64,000 nucleotides of DNA from Neobacillus sp. Marseille-Q6967 (GTDB lineage Bacteria > Bacillota > Bacilli > Bacillales > Cytobacillaceae), in NCBI RefSeq assembly GCF_946151075.1, contig NZ_CAMGZB010000001.1, forward strand, positions 1,726,001 to 1,790,000, read 5' to 3'. Positions 17,219-26,435 of this stretch are shown here, one piece after another (position 1 is the first letter of the stretch; the number at the start of each line of letters is the position of its first letter). The position numbers and the translations under genes are program-made. The notes beneath the pieces were generated by a model that saw nothing but the letters and a program-made list of their open reading frames with translations, was not told the DNA's origin and searched no databases.

Positions 17219-17941
17219 TTATGAAGGATTTGTGGACCATAATCCTGCTGTTTTGACAAAGACACGTCGATTAAGTTTTAAATGCGCTATAATTAATTCT
17301 GCCAGATCTTCCGGCTGCATCATTTTTTGAGGATTGTTTTCACTGATAAGATTAGTGTCAAATGCAAGGTCAGTCGCAACAGTGCTTGGTGTAAGGGCAG
17401 TCACACGAATATTATGCTTTCTGACTTCGAGCATGAGAGATTCCGTTAATCCGAGCACAGCAAATTTTGAAGCACTGTATGCACTGGTGACAGGTGCCCC
17501 TTTTTGACCGGCAGAAGATGAAATATTGATGATATCACCAGACTTTTGTTCTATCATTCCAGGTAACACGGCTCTCGTAACATTGTAAACGCCCATGACG
17601 TTAACGCGAATAATATTTTCCCATTCCTCAGGCGAAAGGTCCAAGAAACCTCCAAACTTCGCGGTTCCGGCATTGTTAATGAGGATATCAATGGAGCCCA
17701 GGTCTCCTTTAATGTGCTCGACCGCATTCGTAACCGATTCAAGGTCCGCTACATCTGCAACAGCAGCAGATACCGCCACACCAAACTCGGCTAGTTCAGC
17801 CGCCACTTTTTCTAAGTTTTCCATTGTTAAGCCCATTAAACCTATATTCACGCCTTCCTTTCCCAATGCGATGGCCGTAGCTCGTCCAATACCTCTGCCT
17901 GCACCTGTAATCAGTGCCGCTTTCCCTTTTAGTAATTCCAT
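17219..17941 (-). CDS. Short-chain dehydrogenase/reductase (FabG-like)
   Basis: NAD(P)-dependent oxidoreductase of the classical SDR family, 240 residues. Cofactor loop TGAGRGIGR at about 12-20, NNAG at about 88-91, catalytic Ser in [10 protein letters not shown] and the YSASK Tyr-Lys pair near 155-159. It closely resembles Bacillus 3-ketoacyl-ACP reductase-like proteins, but no fatty-acid genes are nearby, so the substrate is open. Upstream bases carry GAGGAGTGTAACGACGA before the ATG. It lies between two single genes and is probably monocistronic. Confidence 0.88.
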   Translation of the reverse strand: MELLKGKAALITGAGRGIGRATAIALGKEGVNIGLMGLTMENLEKVAAELAEFGVAVSAAVADVADLESVTNAVEHIKGDLGSIDILINNAGTAKFGGFLDLSPEEWENIIRVNVMGVYNVTRAVLPGMIEQKSGDIINISSSAGQKGAPVTSAYSASKFAVLGLTESLMLEVRKHNIRVTALTPSTVATDLAFDTNLISENNPQKMMQPEDLAELIIAHLKLNRRVFVKTAGLWSTNPS

Positions 17942-18020
17942 TCGTCGTTACACTCCTCGTATCATATTTAAAAAAATCCATGTTCTAATATGCAGCTATG
18001 AAGCTCGGGTGTCTTTCATC

Positions 18021-19025
18021 TTAACCTTTCCCGAGCGTATCGCGTTCGACTACACCTGGCATTTTTTCGAACCATTCATTCTGAATGAGTAATTCAGCAC
18101 AATCGTCGGCGAAAGTTCCGGCTTCTGCATTTAACCGCATATAGTTTGCGGCTAAGTCTCTTCTTGAACTTGCTGACATCGCCATTCCATAATTCCCAAT
18201 ACCTAATTGAGCAAGACTGACGGTGTGGAACAGCATGAGTTTATCCGAAAAAGGGGCTGTCGTAGAATTGGTTACAGCAGTGTCCCAAATTTCAGGTGCA
18301 GGTACGTAATCATCCCGCAGTAAGGAACTTAAAACCTCAACATGTTTAATCGAAATATCCCGTCCTCTGATAAAGAGTTTTTTTACTTCCTTTGATTTTG
18401 AAACTTGAGAAAAGCCGATCATCATCGTTTTACCCAATGTATTGGTAATGGTGTTTAAATGTAGATGAGTGATTTCCGATACATTTAACGGTCTTCTGTC
18501 CCCGAATAATCCATTCACCCAGCCTTCCTTTTGTACAAACTCTGCCGTTTCGGGATATTGAATATAAGGCGGCCGGATTAATAGACCTTTCGATGCTGAC
18601 AAGGTCGTCGCTTTATTGTACAATTCCGCCGTTGTTTTTAAGTTGTGGTTAAAAAACTCCCGTATATCGATTCGTGATGAACTTCCGAGGGCCAGAGAAT
18701 ATGCCCCCATCCCGGAGGACCCCATTTGTTTTAAATAAAACAATATGAAGATATCTGAAAACAGTTTTGGGGCCGAAACATCCACATCGTCATCGGTAAA
18801 ACCATGAGGAATCGGGAATTTTTCATTTTGAAACAGTTTACTAATAAAGGCTAGGTGCTCTTCCGTTAATCCAAGTGCATATTTTACTAATGCTTTGATA
18901 TCTTCATCCTCTTCTGTATTTAAAAAGTAACGAAGGACACAGCTTGACATACTGTCTCCCATATAGCATCCCCAAAGGGCTGATATTTCAGATGAAGTGA
19001 GTGGTATTGGGTGTTTCGTCTCCAT
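18021..19025 (-). CDS. DUF3231 family protein (duplicated helical domain)
   Basis: 334 residues, mostly alpha-helical, without signal peptide. Two similar halves can be seen: an N-terminal unit (about 5-165) with EEHLAFISKLFQNEKFPIPHGF and GMGAYSLALGSSSRIDIREFF, and a C-terminal unit (about 180-325) with IKHVEVLSSLLRDDYVPAPEIWD and YGMAMSASSRRDLAANYMRL. The matching (G/N)YxxxxxxSSRxDL motifs support an internal duplication. Such proteins are common in Bacillaceae and resemble ferritin-like four-helix folds, but no function is established. ATG start with GGAAGGAATGAAGAGAC upstream. Confidence 0.82.
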   Translation of the reverse strand: METKHPIPLTSSEISALWGCYMGDSMSSCVLRYFLNTEEDEDIKALVKYALGLTEEHLAFISKLFQNEKFPIPHGFTDDDVDVSAPKLFSDIFILFYLKQMGSSGMGAYSLALGSSSRIDIREFFNHNLKTTAELYNKATTLSASKGLLIRPPYIQYPETAEFVQKEGWVNGLFGDRRPLNVSEITHLHLNTITNTLGKTMMIGFSQVSKSKEVKKLFIRGRDISIKHVEVLSSLLRDDYVPAPEIWDTAVTNSTTAPFSDKLMLFHTVSLAQLGIGNYGMAMSASSRRDLAANYMRLNAEAGTFADDCAELLIQNEWFEKMPGVVERDTLGKG

Positions 19026-19155
19026 GTCTCTTCATTCCTTCCGTCATTGATTATTCCTTTATCATGCCCCAATTTTCATCCATTCTTCATGAATCTAAGC
19101 AAAAACAGGTAAAAGGACTGATTTAGGTTGTTTAAAAATACATAGGCTATTAATC

Positions 19156-19172
19156 TTAATTAATTTAACTAA
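19156..19172 (+). promoter_or_regulatory. Palindromic TTAATTAATTTAACTAA, putative ROK operator at own gene
   Basis: A 17-mer 45 bases before the ROK regulator start, differing in one base from the 17-mer upstream of galK (25151-25167). Shared placement at two divergent-locus promoters suggests an operator for the ROK repressor. Confidence 0.5.
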
Positions 19173-19217
19173 CTATGTTATGCTAATCATATTCAGGTTG
19201 TTTTATGGAGGCTTCTT

Positions 19218-20387
19218 ATGCAGCGCGGTACTTTTCAATTAATGAAATCGGTAAATAAATCAATTATTTTAAATAAAATTCGGACGTCGGAACCAATTTC
19301 GCGGGCGCAAATAGCCAAGGAAACAAGTCTGACTCCTCCGACTGTCAGCAGTATTGTAAAAGAACTTATTGATCAGGGATTGGTGAGAGAAAGTATGCTC
19401 GGCAGTTCAAGCGGCGGGCGAAAACCAACCTTACTGCATATCAATACGAATGCTTTTTATGTTATTGGTCTGGACGCCGGGCCGGAATCGGTAAAATGTA
19501 TTTTAACCGATTTAACAGGTGAGATCCTAGAGCGGACAGATAGTCAGCTGGCAACTCCTTTAACAAATGAAGAGTTTATCAAGATTTTAAAGAACAACAT
19601 TCATACCATTTTAAAACAATCAATCATCGACCCTGAAAAAATCATTGGGATTGGTGTTGCCATGCATGGGGTAGTGGATGTTGAAAAAGGGATGTCACTT
19701 ATTGCTCCTATTTTAAACTTGAGAAATATCCCGATTAAAGACGAGCTGGCAAAGGAGTTTCATTTAACTGTTAGAGTAGAAAATGATGCACGGGCCATGG
19801 CTTTAGGAGAATCGTGGTTCGGCGGCCATGGCAATGCAGATAGCATGGTGGCCGTTAACATTGGCCGTGGTGTAGGTGCCGGTGTTGTGTTGAACGGTAA
19901 ATTATATCATGGTGCCCAAGGAATTGCCGGAGAGTTAGGGCATATGATGATTGACCTGAACGGCGAAATCTGTGAGTGCGGCAACCCCGGCTGTTTGCAG
20001 ACCTTTGTGAGTGGAACTGCGATTGAGAAACGTGCAGAAAAACACTTGAAAGAAAAGGTAACTGGCAAAGAAATATTCGAGTATGCCCAGAAAGGGAATC
20101 AAGCGTATATTGAGCTTCTCAAGGAAACTGGGAAAATCATTGGAATAGGTCTAACCAACTTAGTCCATCTCGTTAATCCTAGTAAAATTGTTTTAGGTGG
20201 AGGGGTGATGAAGAGTGAAAGGTTCATTATTCCGGCCATCCTTGAGACCATTCAGCAGAGAGTGTTAAGCACGGAGGCAAGAAAGACAGAGGTGACGGTT
20301 ACAAAACTAGGTGATGACGCAACATTATATGGTGCAGTCAGTTTACTATTGGTTGAATTATTTGATCCAGTTAATAATATAGGCTGA
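19218..20387 (+). CDS. ROK-family (XylR/NagC-like) transcriptional repressor
   Basis: 389 residues. Winged HTH at about 10-75 (ISRAQIAKETSLTPPTVSSIVKELIDQGLV in parts), then an ATPase-fold ROK domain from about 80. Sugar-contact region VENDARAMALGESWFGG and zinc loop CECGNPGCLQ, where Gln replaces the usual Glu. Regulators of this build repress sugar operons and release DNA on binding the sugar. It converges with the galKETM operon, shares a terminator region with galM, and shares an operator-like palindrome with galK, so a galactose-responsive role is inferred. GGAGGCTTCTT precedes the ATG. Confidence 0.88.
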   Translation: MQRGTFQLMKSVNKSIILNKIRTSEPISRAQIAKETSLTPPTVSSIVKELIDQGLVRESMLGSSSGGRKPTLLHINTNAFYVIGLDAGPESVKCILTDLTGEILERTDSQLATPLTNEEFIKILKNNIHTILKQSIIDPEKIIGIGVAMHGVVDVEKGMSLIAPILNLRNIPIKDELAKEFHLTVRVENDARAMALGESWFGGHGNADSMVAVNIGRGVGAGVVLNGKLYHGAQGIAGELGHMMIDLNGEICECGNPGCLQTFVSGTAIEKRAEKHLKEKVTGKEIFEYAQKGNQAYIELLKETGKIIGIGLTNLVHLVNPSKIVLGGGVMKSERFIIPAILETIQQRVLSTEARKTEVTVTKLGDDATLYGAVSLLLVELFDPVNNIG

Positions 20388-20416
20388 ACCTCATCCGAAG
20401 GTTCAGCCTAATTTTT
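20380..20416. terminator. Bidirectional terminator between ROK gene and galM
   Basis: TAGGCTGAACCT / AGGTTCAGCCTA perfect stem with a 7-base loop, T-run after it. The ROK stop codon is inside the left arm. Confidence 0.88.
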
Positions 20417-21443
20417 ACCCAAAAGTCAAAACGGTTTGTTTTTGATATTTTTCTCCAGGTTTTAAGATTACACTTGGAAATCCTTGTTGATGCAATGATG
20501 CCGGAGATGCCTGGGTTTCAAAACATACTCCAAGGTATTTACGCGATGTGCCTTCCGCTAGTTCTAATCCTTCTTTTAAGGCATTGGAAGTATACATGAC
20601 CATTCCCGGCTGGTTAGTTGTTACGGTCATCACTCGGCCGCTTTCAGGATCTTCGACCATTGCCTGATGTGTTCTTGAATGGTCGAAAATAAAATAATGA
20701 TCATAGCCATCTCCGACGATTTTGTTTTGATCAGTGTGATTGTTAAACCCAGTGCCAAGGGCAAGACCCTGGCGGAAATCGAAAGGGGTCCCTTCGACAT
20801 GAAGCAGTTTCCCCGTCGCTATTAACTCACTGTTTAGTTCGGCAAAGCGGCTGCTATCAATTGTTACCTTATGGTTTTGTACGGTGTTTTTTAAGTTCCC
20901 GGTTAAATTAAAATAAGTATGGTTTGATAAGGTAAGCGGAGTGGTTTGGTCACTTTCTGCTAAATAATCAAGGATTAGCAGATTCTCATTATTTAATGTA
21001 TAGATAACCTTAACCTCAACATTTCCAGGGTACCCACCGTCACCATCCTCACTGGTATAAGTAAGTTCTAACCCAGCTTCAGAGTCTGTTTGAAATGGGG
21101 TGACCTCCCAAATGACTTGATGAAAGCCTCCAGGCCCGCCGTGCAAATGGTTTTCCCCGTTATTTGCAGCGAGAGGATAGGTTTTCCCATCAAGCTGAAA
21201 TGCAGCACCTTGAATTCTGCCTGCAACCCGTCCGATAATAGCCCCAAAATAATTAGGGTTTGTTTCATAATCCTGATAATTTTTATAACCCAGGACTACA
21301 TTTTCAAGATTACCATTTGCATCCGGGACCATCATTTTCGTAATGATTCCACCGAAATTTAACACACTCACGCTCATGCCGCGGTCATTTGTTAACGTAT
21401 ATTCTGCCCATTTGTTGAGGACCTCTTTAGTTTCTATGTTCAT
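20415..21443 (-). CDS. galM: Aldose 1-epimerase (galactose mutarotase)
   Basis: Interconverts alpha and beta anomers of galactose so that GalK can act. 342 residues. Family motifs: NFGGIITKMMVPD, NYFGAIIGRVAGRI, NGENHLHGG (catalytic His), LSNHTYFNLTG (second His) and CFETQASP with the catalytic Glu. AGGTGGAACTT precedes the ATG; 11 bases separate it from galT. It is the last gene of galK-galE-galT-galM and ends at a shared terminator. Confidence 0.95.
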   Translation of the reverse strand: MNIETKEVLNKWAEYTLTNDRGMSVSVLNFGGIITKMMVPDANGNLENVVLGYKNYQDYETNPNYFGAIIGRVAGRIQGAAFQLDGKTYPLAANNGENHLHGGPGGFHQVIWEVTPFQTDSEAGLELTYTSEDGDGGYPGNVEVKVIYTLNNENLLILDYLAESDQTTPLTLSNHTYFNLTGNLKNTVQNHKVTIDSSRFAELNSELIATGKLLHVEGTPFDFRQGLALGTGFNNHTDQNKIVGDGYDHYFIFDHSRTHQAMVEDPESGRVMTVTTNQPGMVMYTSNALKEGLELAEGTSRKYLGVCFETQASPASLHQQGFPSVILKPGEKYQKQTVLTFG

Positions 21444-21454
21444 ATAAGTTCCAC

Positions 21455-22933
21455 CTATTGGTTTAATATATCTATGAATCTTTCAAATGCTTCTTGTTCT
21501 TTTAAGACACCGGCATCTTCAAGGCATCTTACAAACTTTTTTCCAAGTTCTTCTCGTAAAATAAACTCTGCTTTTTCCTTAGAAGTAGGTATTCCATATT
21601 TTTCTTTCAATTGTTCAGCCCAGTCTTGATGGTAGTCTGCTACTTGTGCTGCCTTTCCTAACAGAAATTCCTGTATTTCAATTAATTCATCCTTTAGCCG
21701 CGGCGGCAATACTGCTAATCCCATTACTTCAATTAAACCGATATTTTCCTTTTTAATATGATGAACATCCTCATGTGGATGGAAAATACCAAGTGGGTGT
21801 TCATCTGTTGTCCGGTTATTTCTTAAAACCAAATCAATCTCAAATAGTCCATCACGGAATCTGGCAATAGGAGTCACCGTGTTATGCGGCGTCTCACCCG
21901 TAAAGGCGATGACGTCCGCCCGATCGTCGGAATAACCTCTCCATGTCTGCAGGATGTCATCAGCTGCATCAACAAGTATATCCTTGTTGGCAGACCGCAG
22001 CCGAATGACACTCATCGGCCATTTTACAACAGCTGCTTGAATATCAGGAAACTTGTTTAGTGTAAACGTAAAAGCATCTTTCGCCCGTGTCATCGCAAAT
22101 TCATATCGTCCGCCTTGATAATGGTCATGACTTAAAATCGAACCGCCGACAATCGGTAAATCGGCATTGGACCCAATGAAATAGTGGGGGAACTTCGCTG
22201 TAAACTCAAGCAATCTTTCAAATGCATGGCGGTCAATTTTCATATCACGGTGTTCTTCCGAAAGTAAGATGCAGTGCTCGTTATAATAAACATATGGTGA
22301 ATACTGCAAAAACCAATTCTCCCCTGAAAGAGGAACCTTGATAATCCGGTGATTGGCGCGTGCCGGGTACCCTGTCCTGCCTGCATAGCCTTCATTTTCA
22401 ACGCACAATAAGCATTTTGGATAGTGGACCGTTGTTGGTTTCATTGCCCGTTCCCGTTTGATTTGCTCGGGATCTTTTTCCGGCTTGGATAGATTAATCG
22501 TAATATCCATTTGCCCGTAGGCCGTTTCTAGTTTATAAGAGATATTTTTAGCAATCCGGTTAATCTGAATGTAATTATTGTTTTTACTTAGGTTATAAAA
22601 ATAATCAGTAGCCGCAACGGGGGAGTCCTGATATTTTTGATTAAATAAGCTATTCACGACAGAGGGTCTGGCTACAAGGCAATTCATAATATTAGCTGCT
22701 AAAATTTCCTTATCATCGAAGACATCTTCGATGACACCTTGTTCGACTGCATAAGAGATCACTTTTTCAATCAGATTAGCTATCGTATCATCAGAAGGCT
22801 GTACTTCTTCGGGAAAACTCTCCATCCCTAAGAAGCTCATCACTTGATTGCGAACATAAATCTGATCTGCTGCTTCAATTAATCCGACTTCTACCGCTTT
22901 TTGAATGAGTCCAGAAATATGCTCTGTTATCAT
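21455..22933 (-). CDS. galT: UDP-glucose-hexose-1-phosphate uridylyltransferase, class II
   Basis: Exchanges UMP between UDP-glucose and galactose 1-phosphate in the Leloir pathway. 492 residues, the long Firmicutes class II form, which differs from the 350-residue E. coli type. Seen motifs include CLLCVENEGYAGR, SPYVYYNEHCI, VGGSILSHDHYQGG (active-site His pair) and HPHEDVHHIKKENIGLIEVMG. The start at 22933 (MITEHISG) is chosen because GGAAGTG lies upstream; the longer reading overlaps galE. Two bases separate it from galE, so the two are co-transcribed. Confidence 0.95.
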   Translation of the reverse strand: MITEHISGLIQKAVEVGLIEAADQIYVRNQVMSFLGMESFPEEVQPSDDTIANLIEKVISYAVEQGVIEDVFDDKEILAANIMNCLVARPSVVNSLFNQKYQDSPVAATDYFYNLSKNNNYIQINRIAKNISYKLETAYGQMDITINLSKPEKDPEQIKRERAMKPTTVHYPKCLLCVENEGYAGRTGYPARANHRIIKVPLSGENWFLQYSPYVYYNEHCILLSEEHRDMKIDRHAFERLLEFTAKFPHYFIGSNADLPIVGGSILSHDHYQGGRYEFAMTRAKDAFTFTLNKFPDIQAAVVKWPMSVIRLRSANKDILVDAADDILQTWRGYSDDRADVIAFTGETPHNTVTPIARFRDGLFEIDLVLRNNRTTDEHPLGIFHPHEDVHHIKKENIGLIEVMGLAVLPPRLKDELIEIQEFLLGKAAQVADYHQDWAEQLKEKYGIPTSKEKAEFILREELGKKFVRCLEDAGVLKEQEAFERFIDILNQ

Positions 22934-22935
22934 GC

Positions 22936-23931
22936 TTACACTTCCTTCCCGTAACCGTCTGGACATGTGTTATGCCACTTCCAAGCATCCTCGATAATTT
23001 TCGTGACGCTCGTACGTGTTGGATTCCAACCTAAGATTTGTCTTGCCTTGTCAGAGCTCGCAATTAAAATACTTGGGTCACCCGCTCTGCGCGGTCCGAT
23101 TTGGGCTGGGATTTCTTTCCCTGTTACTTTCCTTGCGGTATCAACCATTTCTTTTACAGAGAAGCCTTTACTGCTTCCAAGGTTGAACACATCACTTTTT
23201 CCGCCTTCATTTAGATAGTTTAAGGCTAGGAGATGGGCATTGATTAAATCTTCGACATGAACGTAATCACGGATACAAGTTCCATCGGGGGTATCATAAT
23301 CTTCCCCGAAAATCGTGATATGAGGACGCTGACCAAGAGCTGCCTGCAAAATAATTGGAATCAAATGTGTTTCTGGGCGGTGGTCTTCTCCGATTTCAGC
23401 GGTTTCCCTTGCGCCGGCAACATTGAAATATCGTAATGAGACCCATTTAATGTCATGTGCTTTTTCTGCCCATCCAATCATTTTTTCCATGGCGAGCTTG
23501 GTTTCGCCGTACGTACTGGTTGGGATGGTCGGCACCATTTCTGTAATCGGTACAGCATTCGTTTCTCCATAGGTTGCAGCAGTGGATGAGAATACGATTT
23601 TCATTACACCAAATTCGACCATTGCCTGTAGCAGCACTTGTGTACCATGTACATTGTTATCATAGTACTTGAGTGGATTTTCCATTGATTCTCCGACAAG
23701 TGAATTTGCGGCAAAGTGAATAACACTATCAATGGATTCTTTTTCAAAAACAGAGCGGAGGAAGTCGATCTGTCTCATGTCCCCTTGATAAAATACAGCT
23801 TTTGGGTGTACGGCTCCTCTGTGGCCTGTTTCGAGATTATCAATGACAACTACATTCTCACCTCGGTCGATTAATTGGTAGACAGCGTGAGAACCGATAT
23901 ATCCGGCTCCTCCTAAAACTAAAATACTCAT
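22936..23931 (-). CDS. galE: UDP-glucose 4-epimerase
   Basis: NAD-dependent interconversion of UDP-galactose and UDP-glucose. 331 residues, normal length. Cofactor loop [10 protein letters not shown] at the N-terminus, [11 protein letters not shown], the catalytic SSTAATYGE Ser/Thr and [12 protein letters not shown]yr-Lys, then [14 protein letters not shown]. The start at 23931 follows AGGAGTGTTAAT; an upstream in-frame extension overlaps galK and lacks a ribosome site. One base separates it from the galK stop. Confidence 0.96.
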   Translation of the reverse strand: MSILVLGGAGYIGSHAVYQLIDRGENVVVIDNLETGHRGAVHPKAVFYQGDMRQIDFLRSVFEKESIDSVIHFAANSLVGESMENPLKYYDNNVHGTQVLLQAMVEFGVMKIVFSSTAATYGETNAVPITEMVPTIPTSTYGETKLAMEKMIGWAEKAHDIKWVSLRYFNVAGARETAEIGEDHRPETHLIPIILQAALGQRPHITIFGEDYDTPDGTCIRDYVHVEDLINAHLLALNYLNEGGKSDVFNLGSSKGFSVKEMVDTARKVTGKEIPAQIGPRRAGDPSILIASSDKARQILGWNPTRTSVTKIIEDAWKWHNTCPDGYGKEV

Positions 23932-23932
23932 A

Positions 23933-25117
23933 TTAACACTCCTCCGTAAGTTCTTTGGCACCATCACCGATTGTTGCGATGTAGAAAGTTGCTTCATAGC
24001 CAACTTTCTCACGGTAGATGCTGTTCACATTTTTCTTAAAATCATCTATTTTATTTTTCTCAACTACAGCAATTGCACAGCCGCCAAATCCAGCTCCGGT
24101 CATTCGAGCTCCTAAAACACCTTCTTGTTCCCAAGCAGTTTCGGCAATCGTGTTGAGTTCAAGACCTGTTACCTCGTAATCGTCTCTTAAACTTTTATGA
24201 GATTCATTCATCAGCTGCCCGAATGCGTTTAGGTCACCCTGCTGAAGTTTTTCTAGTGCCAGTAATGTCCTGGCATTTTCATAAACAGCATGTTTCGCCC
24301 GTTTCCGGTTGGTTTCATCACGGATGAGATGCTTGTTGGTCTCAAATTCCTCCGGTGATAAGTCTCCTAAACTATTGATGGATAGTTCCTGTTGTAACTC
24401 ACTAAGTGCCTGCTCGCACTGCGCCCGGCGTTCATTGTATTTAGACCCGGCCAATGTGCGTTGTTTATTGGTATTAATAATGATAATGGCATGACCGTTC
24501 AGGACGATAGGGGCATATTGATAGTTTAATGTTTCACAGTCTAATAAAATTGCATGGTCTCTCTTTCCCATGCCTATGGCAAATTGGTCCATGATTCCGC
24601 TATTGACGCCAATATATTGGTTTTCAACCTTCTTACCCAGTTGAATCATTGCGAGGCGTTCGATGTTAAGGTTAAAAAGCCCATCTAATAAAACGCCTGT
24701 TGCAAGTTCAATTGAGGCGGAGGATGAGAGGCCGGCGCCGTTTGGAATATTACCATAGTATAAAATATCAGCACCTTGATTAATTTCATGTCCAGCTTCC
24801 TTTAAATAAAGAAGCATGCCTTTTGGGTAGTTTGCCCAGTTATCCTTTTCATCATAGGCTAATTCAGACAAGTCGGACTCGATGATACCGGTTTCAGGGA
24901 AATTCATGCTGTAGAAACGTAACTTCTGGTCATTCCGCTTGATAGAAAGTGCATACGTTCCAAATGAAATGGAGGCAGGGAAGACATGACCGCCGTTATA
25001 ATCGGTATGTTCGCCAATCAAATTGATCCGGCCAGGCGCAAAGAAAGTTCTTGGAGTCTGCGAGGTATTAAAAATAGATTGAAACTCACTGGTTAAATTG
25101 ACTGTAGTAGTAATCAT
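23933..25117 (-). CDS. galK: Galactokinase
   Basis: ATP-dependent phosphorylation of galactose at C1, entry step of the Leloir pathway. 394 residues. GHMP-kinase motifs in order: galactose signature [17 protein letters not shown] (about 28-44), ATP loop [15 protein letters not shown] (about 120) and [16 protein letters not shown] near 340. AGGAGGCAT precedes the ATG at 25117. It is the first gene of the galKETM operon. The palindrome TTAATTAATTTAATTAA lies 34-50 bases upstream. Confidence 0.96.
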   Translation of the reverse strand: MITTTVNLTSEFQSIFNTSQTPRTFFAPGRINLIGEHTDYNGGHVFPASISFGTYALSIKRNDQKLRFYSMNFPETGIIESDLSELAYDEKDNWANYPKGMLLYLKEAGHEINQGADILYYGNIPNGAGLSSSASIELATGVLLDGLFNLNIERLAMIQLGKKVENQYIGVNSGIMDQFAIGMGKRDHAILLDCETLNYQYAPIVLNGHAIIIINTNKQRTLAGSKYNERRAQCEQALSELQQELSINSLGDLSPEEFETNKHLIRDETNRKRAKHAVYENARTLLALEKLQQGDLNAFGQLMNESHKSLRDDYEVTGLELNTIAETAWEQEGVLGARMTGAGFGGCAIAVVEKNKIDDFKKNVNSIYREKVGYEATFYIATIGDGAKELTEEC

Positions 25118-25150
25118 AATGCCTCCTAATAATCTTTATCATTACCTTTA

Positions 25151-25167
25151 TTAATTAATTTAATTAA
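25151..25167 (-). promoter_or_regulatory. Palindromic TTAATTAATTTAATTAA, putative operator of galKETM
   Basis: Two TTAATTAA halves around one base, in the leader/promoter region of galK. One base differs from the site ahead of the ROK regulator gene. Operator function is inferred from the sharing. Confidence 0.5.
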
Positions 25168-25206
25168 GTTACGAACAGTTTACTACGATTCTATTAATCA
25201 TGCAAG

Positions 25207-25233
25207 AGGTGCCTGTCACTCCCAAAGATTTTT
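25207..25233 (+). repeat. Dispersed GGTGCCTGTCACC repeat, copy 4 (diverged)
   Basis: AGGTGCCTGTCACTCCCAAA followed by GATTTTT. Core nearly intact, tail diverged. It lies between the galK promoter region and the terminator of the aldo/keto reductase. Confidence 0.7.
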
Positions 25234-25270
25234 TATAAAAAAAAACTCCATGCCATTCGGCTGGAGTTTT
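25231..25270 (-). terminator. Terminator of the aldo/keto reductase gene
   Basis: AAAACTCCA / TGGAGTTTT stem with an 11-base loop and nine T on the minus strand. Confidence 0.85.
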
Positions 25271-25324
25271 GGTGTCTGTCTAGCCCCGTATTTGTGAATT
25301 TGTATGTATCGGGTTTAACGAAGC

Positions 25325-26242
25325 TTATGGCAGGATGTTGCCGGCTGCGCGATAGATGCTGTACCATTCTTCACGAGTCAGGCGGATTTCGCTTGCTTGG
25401 ATGCAGTCTTTTAAGCGGTCCATATTCATGGTACCGATAACCGGCTGCATGTGTGCTGGGTGACGTAAAATCCAGGCGATCGCAATGGTGGTTTTGCTTA
25501 CTTCATATTTTGCTGCGATTTCATCAATTTTTTGGTTCAATTCAGGGAATTTTTCGCTTCCAAGAAATACCCCTTCAAAGAATCCATACTGGAAAGGAGA
25601 CCAAGGCTGAATGGTGATATCATTTAACCTGCAAAAATCCAGAACGCTGCCATCACGGTTAATGGCTGATTCATTTTCCATGTTCACGTTGATTCCACTT
25701 GAAATCATCGTCGCGTTTGTGATGCTTAATTGCAATTGGTTTGCTACAATGGGCTGCTTTACATATTTTTGTAAAAGCTGAATTTGCATCGGATTTTGGT
25801 TAGAAACACCAAAATGGCGTACTTTTCCTGAACTTTCAAGTTGATCAAAAGCTTCCGCTACCTCTTCAGGCTCCACAAGTGCATCTGGGCGGTGAAGAAG
25901 AAGAACATCTAAATAATCGGTTTTGAGTCGTTTTAGGATGCCATCCACCGAATTTAAAATATGTTCTTTCGAAAAATCAAACATTCCTTTGCGAATTCCA
26001 CACTTGGATTGAAGTATGATTTTCTCGCGAATATCATCATTCATATGGATGGCGTCTGCAAAAATCTCCTCACAGGTTCCACCGCCATAAATGTCCGCAT
26101 GGTCGAAGAAGTTTGCGCCTTCCTCTAAAGCTGCCTGTACAAAGCGTTCTGCTTCAGACTTCTCCAGTGAGTTAATTCGCATACAACCAACTGCAACAAC
26201 CGGAACCTCTAAATTACTAGATCCTAATCTCATTGTTCTCAT
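25325..26242 (-). CDS. Aldo/keto reductase (YcsN/YdhF-like)
   Basis: NADPH-dependent reductase of carbonyl compounds, 305 residues forming the TIM-barrel of the family. Catalytic tetrad residues are visible in FFDHADIYGGG (Asp, Tyr), LQSKCGIRKG (Lys) and LLLHRPDALV (His); cofactor-binding QPVIGTMNMDRLKDC lies near the C-terminus. It most resembles the Bacillus YcsN / E. coli YdhF branch. AGGAGGTTATGGG precedes the ATG. It is monocistronic with its own terminator. The substrate is unknown and no clear link to the gal genes exists beyond position. Confidence 0.9.
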   Translation of the reverse strand: MRTMRLGSSNLEVPVVAVGCMRINSLEKSEAERFVQAALEEGANFFDHADIYGGGTCEEIFADAIHMNDDIREKIILQSKCGIRKGMFDFSKEHILNSVDGILKRLKTDYLDVLLLHRPDALVEPEEVAEAFDQLESSGKVRHFGVSNQNPMQIQLLQKYVKQPIVANQLQLSITNATMISSGINVNMENESAINRDGSVLDFCRLNDITIQPWSPFQYGFFEGVFLGSEKFPELNQKIDEIAAKYEVSKTTIAIAWILRHPAHMQPVIGTMNMDRLKDCIQASEIRLTREEWYSIYRAAGNILP

Positions 26243-26257
26243 CCCATAACCTCCTAA

Positions 26258-26287
26258 TGGTGCCTGTCACGCTCCGAATTTTGTCGA
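26258..26287 (+). repeat. Dispersed GGTGCCTGTCACC repeat, copy 5
   Basis: TGGTGCCTGTCACGCTCCGA then ATTTTGTCGA, directly upstream of the aldo/keto reductase ribosome site. Confidence 0.78.
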
Positions 26288-26393
26288 GCCTACATTTGTA
26301 TTTTACCCTAAAATGGAAGTGGTTGGGAAATAAAGAGATTATCATATTTGGAAGGGCTAGCTAGCGCACAAAAATGTGGATGAAAAGAATAGA

Positions 26394-26424
26394 AATGTCC
26401 TTCATCCAAGGGACGAAGGACATT
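26394..26424 (-). terminator. Terminator of the Bce-like operon, built on the ATGTCCTTC hairpin
   Basis: AATGTCCTTC / GAAGGACATT perfect 10-bp stem followed on the minus strand by TCTATTCTTTTC. The arms are the same words that make up the 52-bp arrays at 37.6 and 63.0 kb. The run after the stem is only moderately T-rich. Confidence 0.6.
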
Positions 26425-26435
26425 CCACCAAATAA

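Noticed and set aside
17480..17500. Reverse copy of the GGTGCCTGTCACC repeat inside the SDR gene
   Set aside because: GGTGACAGGTGCCC matches only part of the core and encodes the normal [12 protein letters not shown] region of the family.
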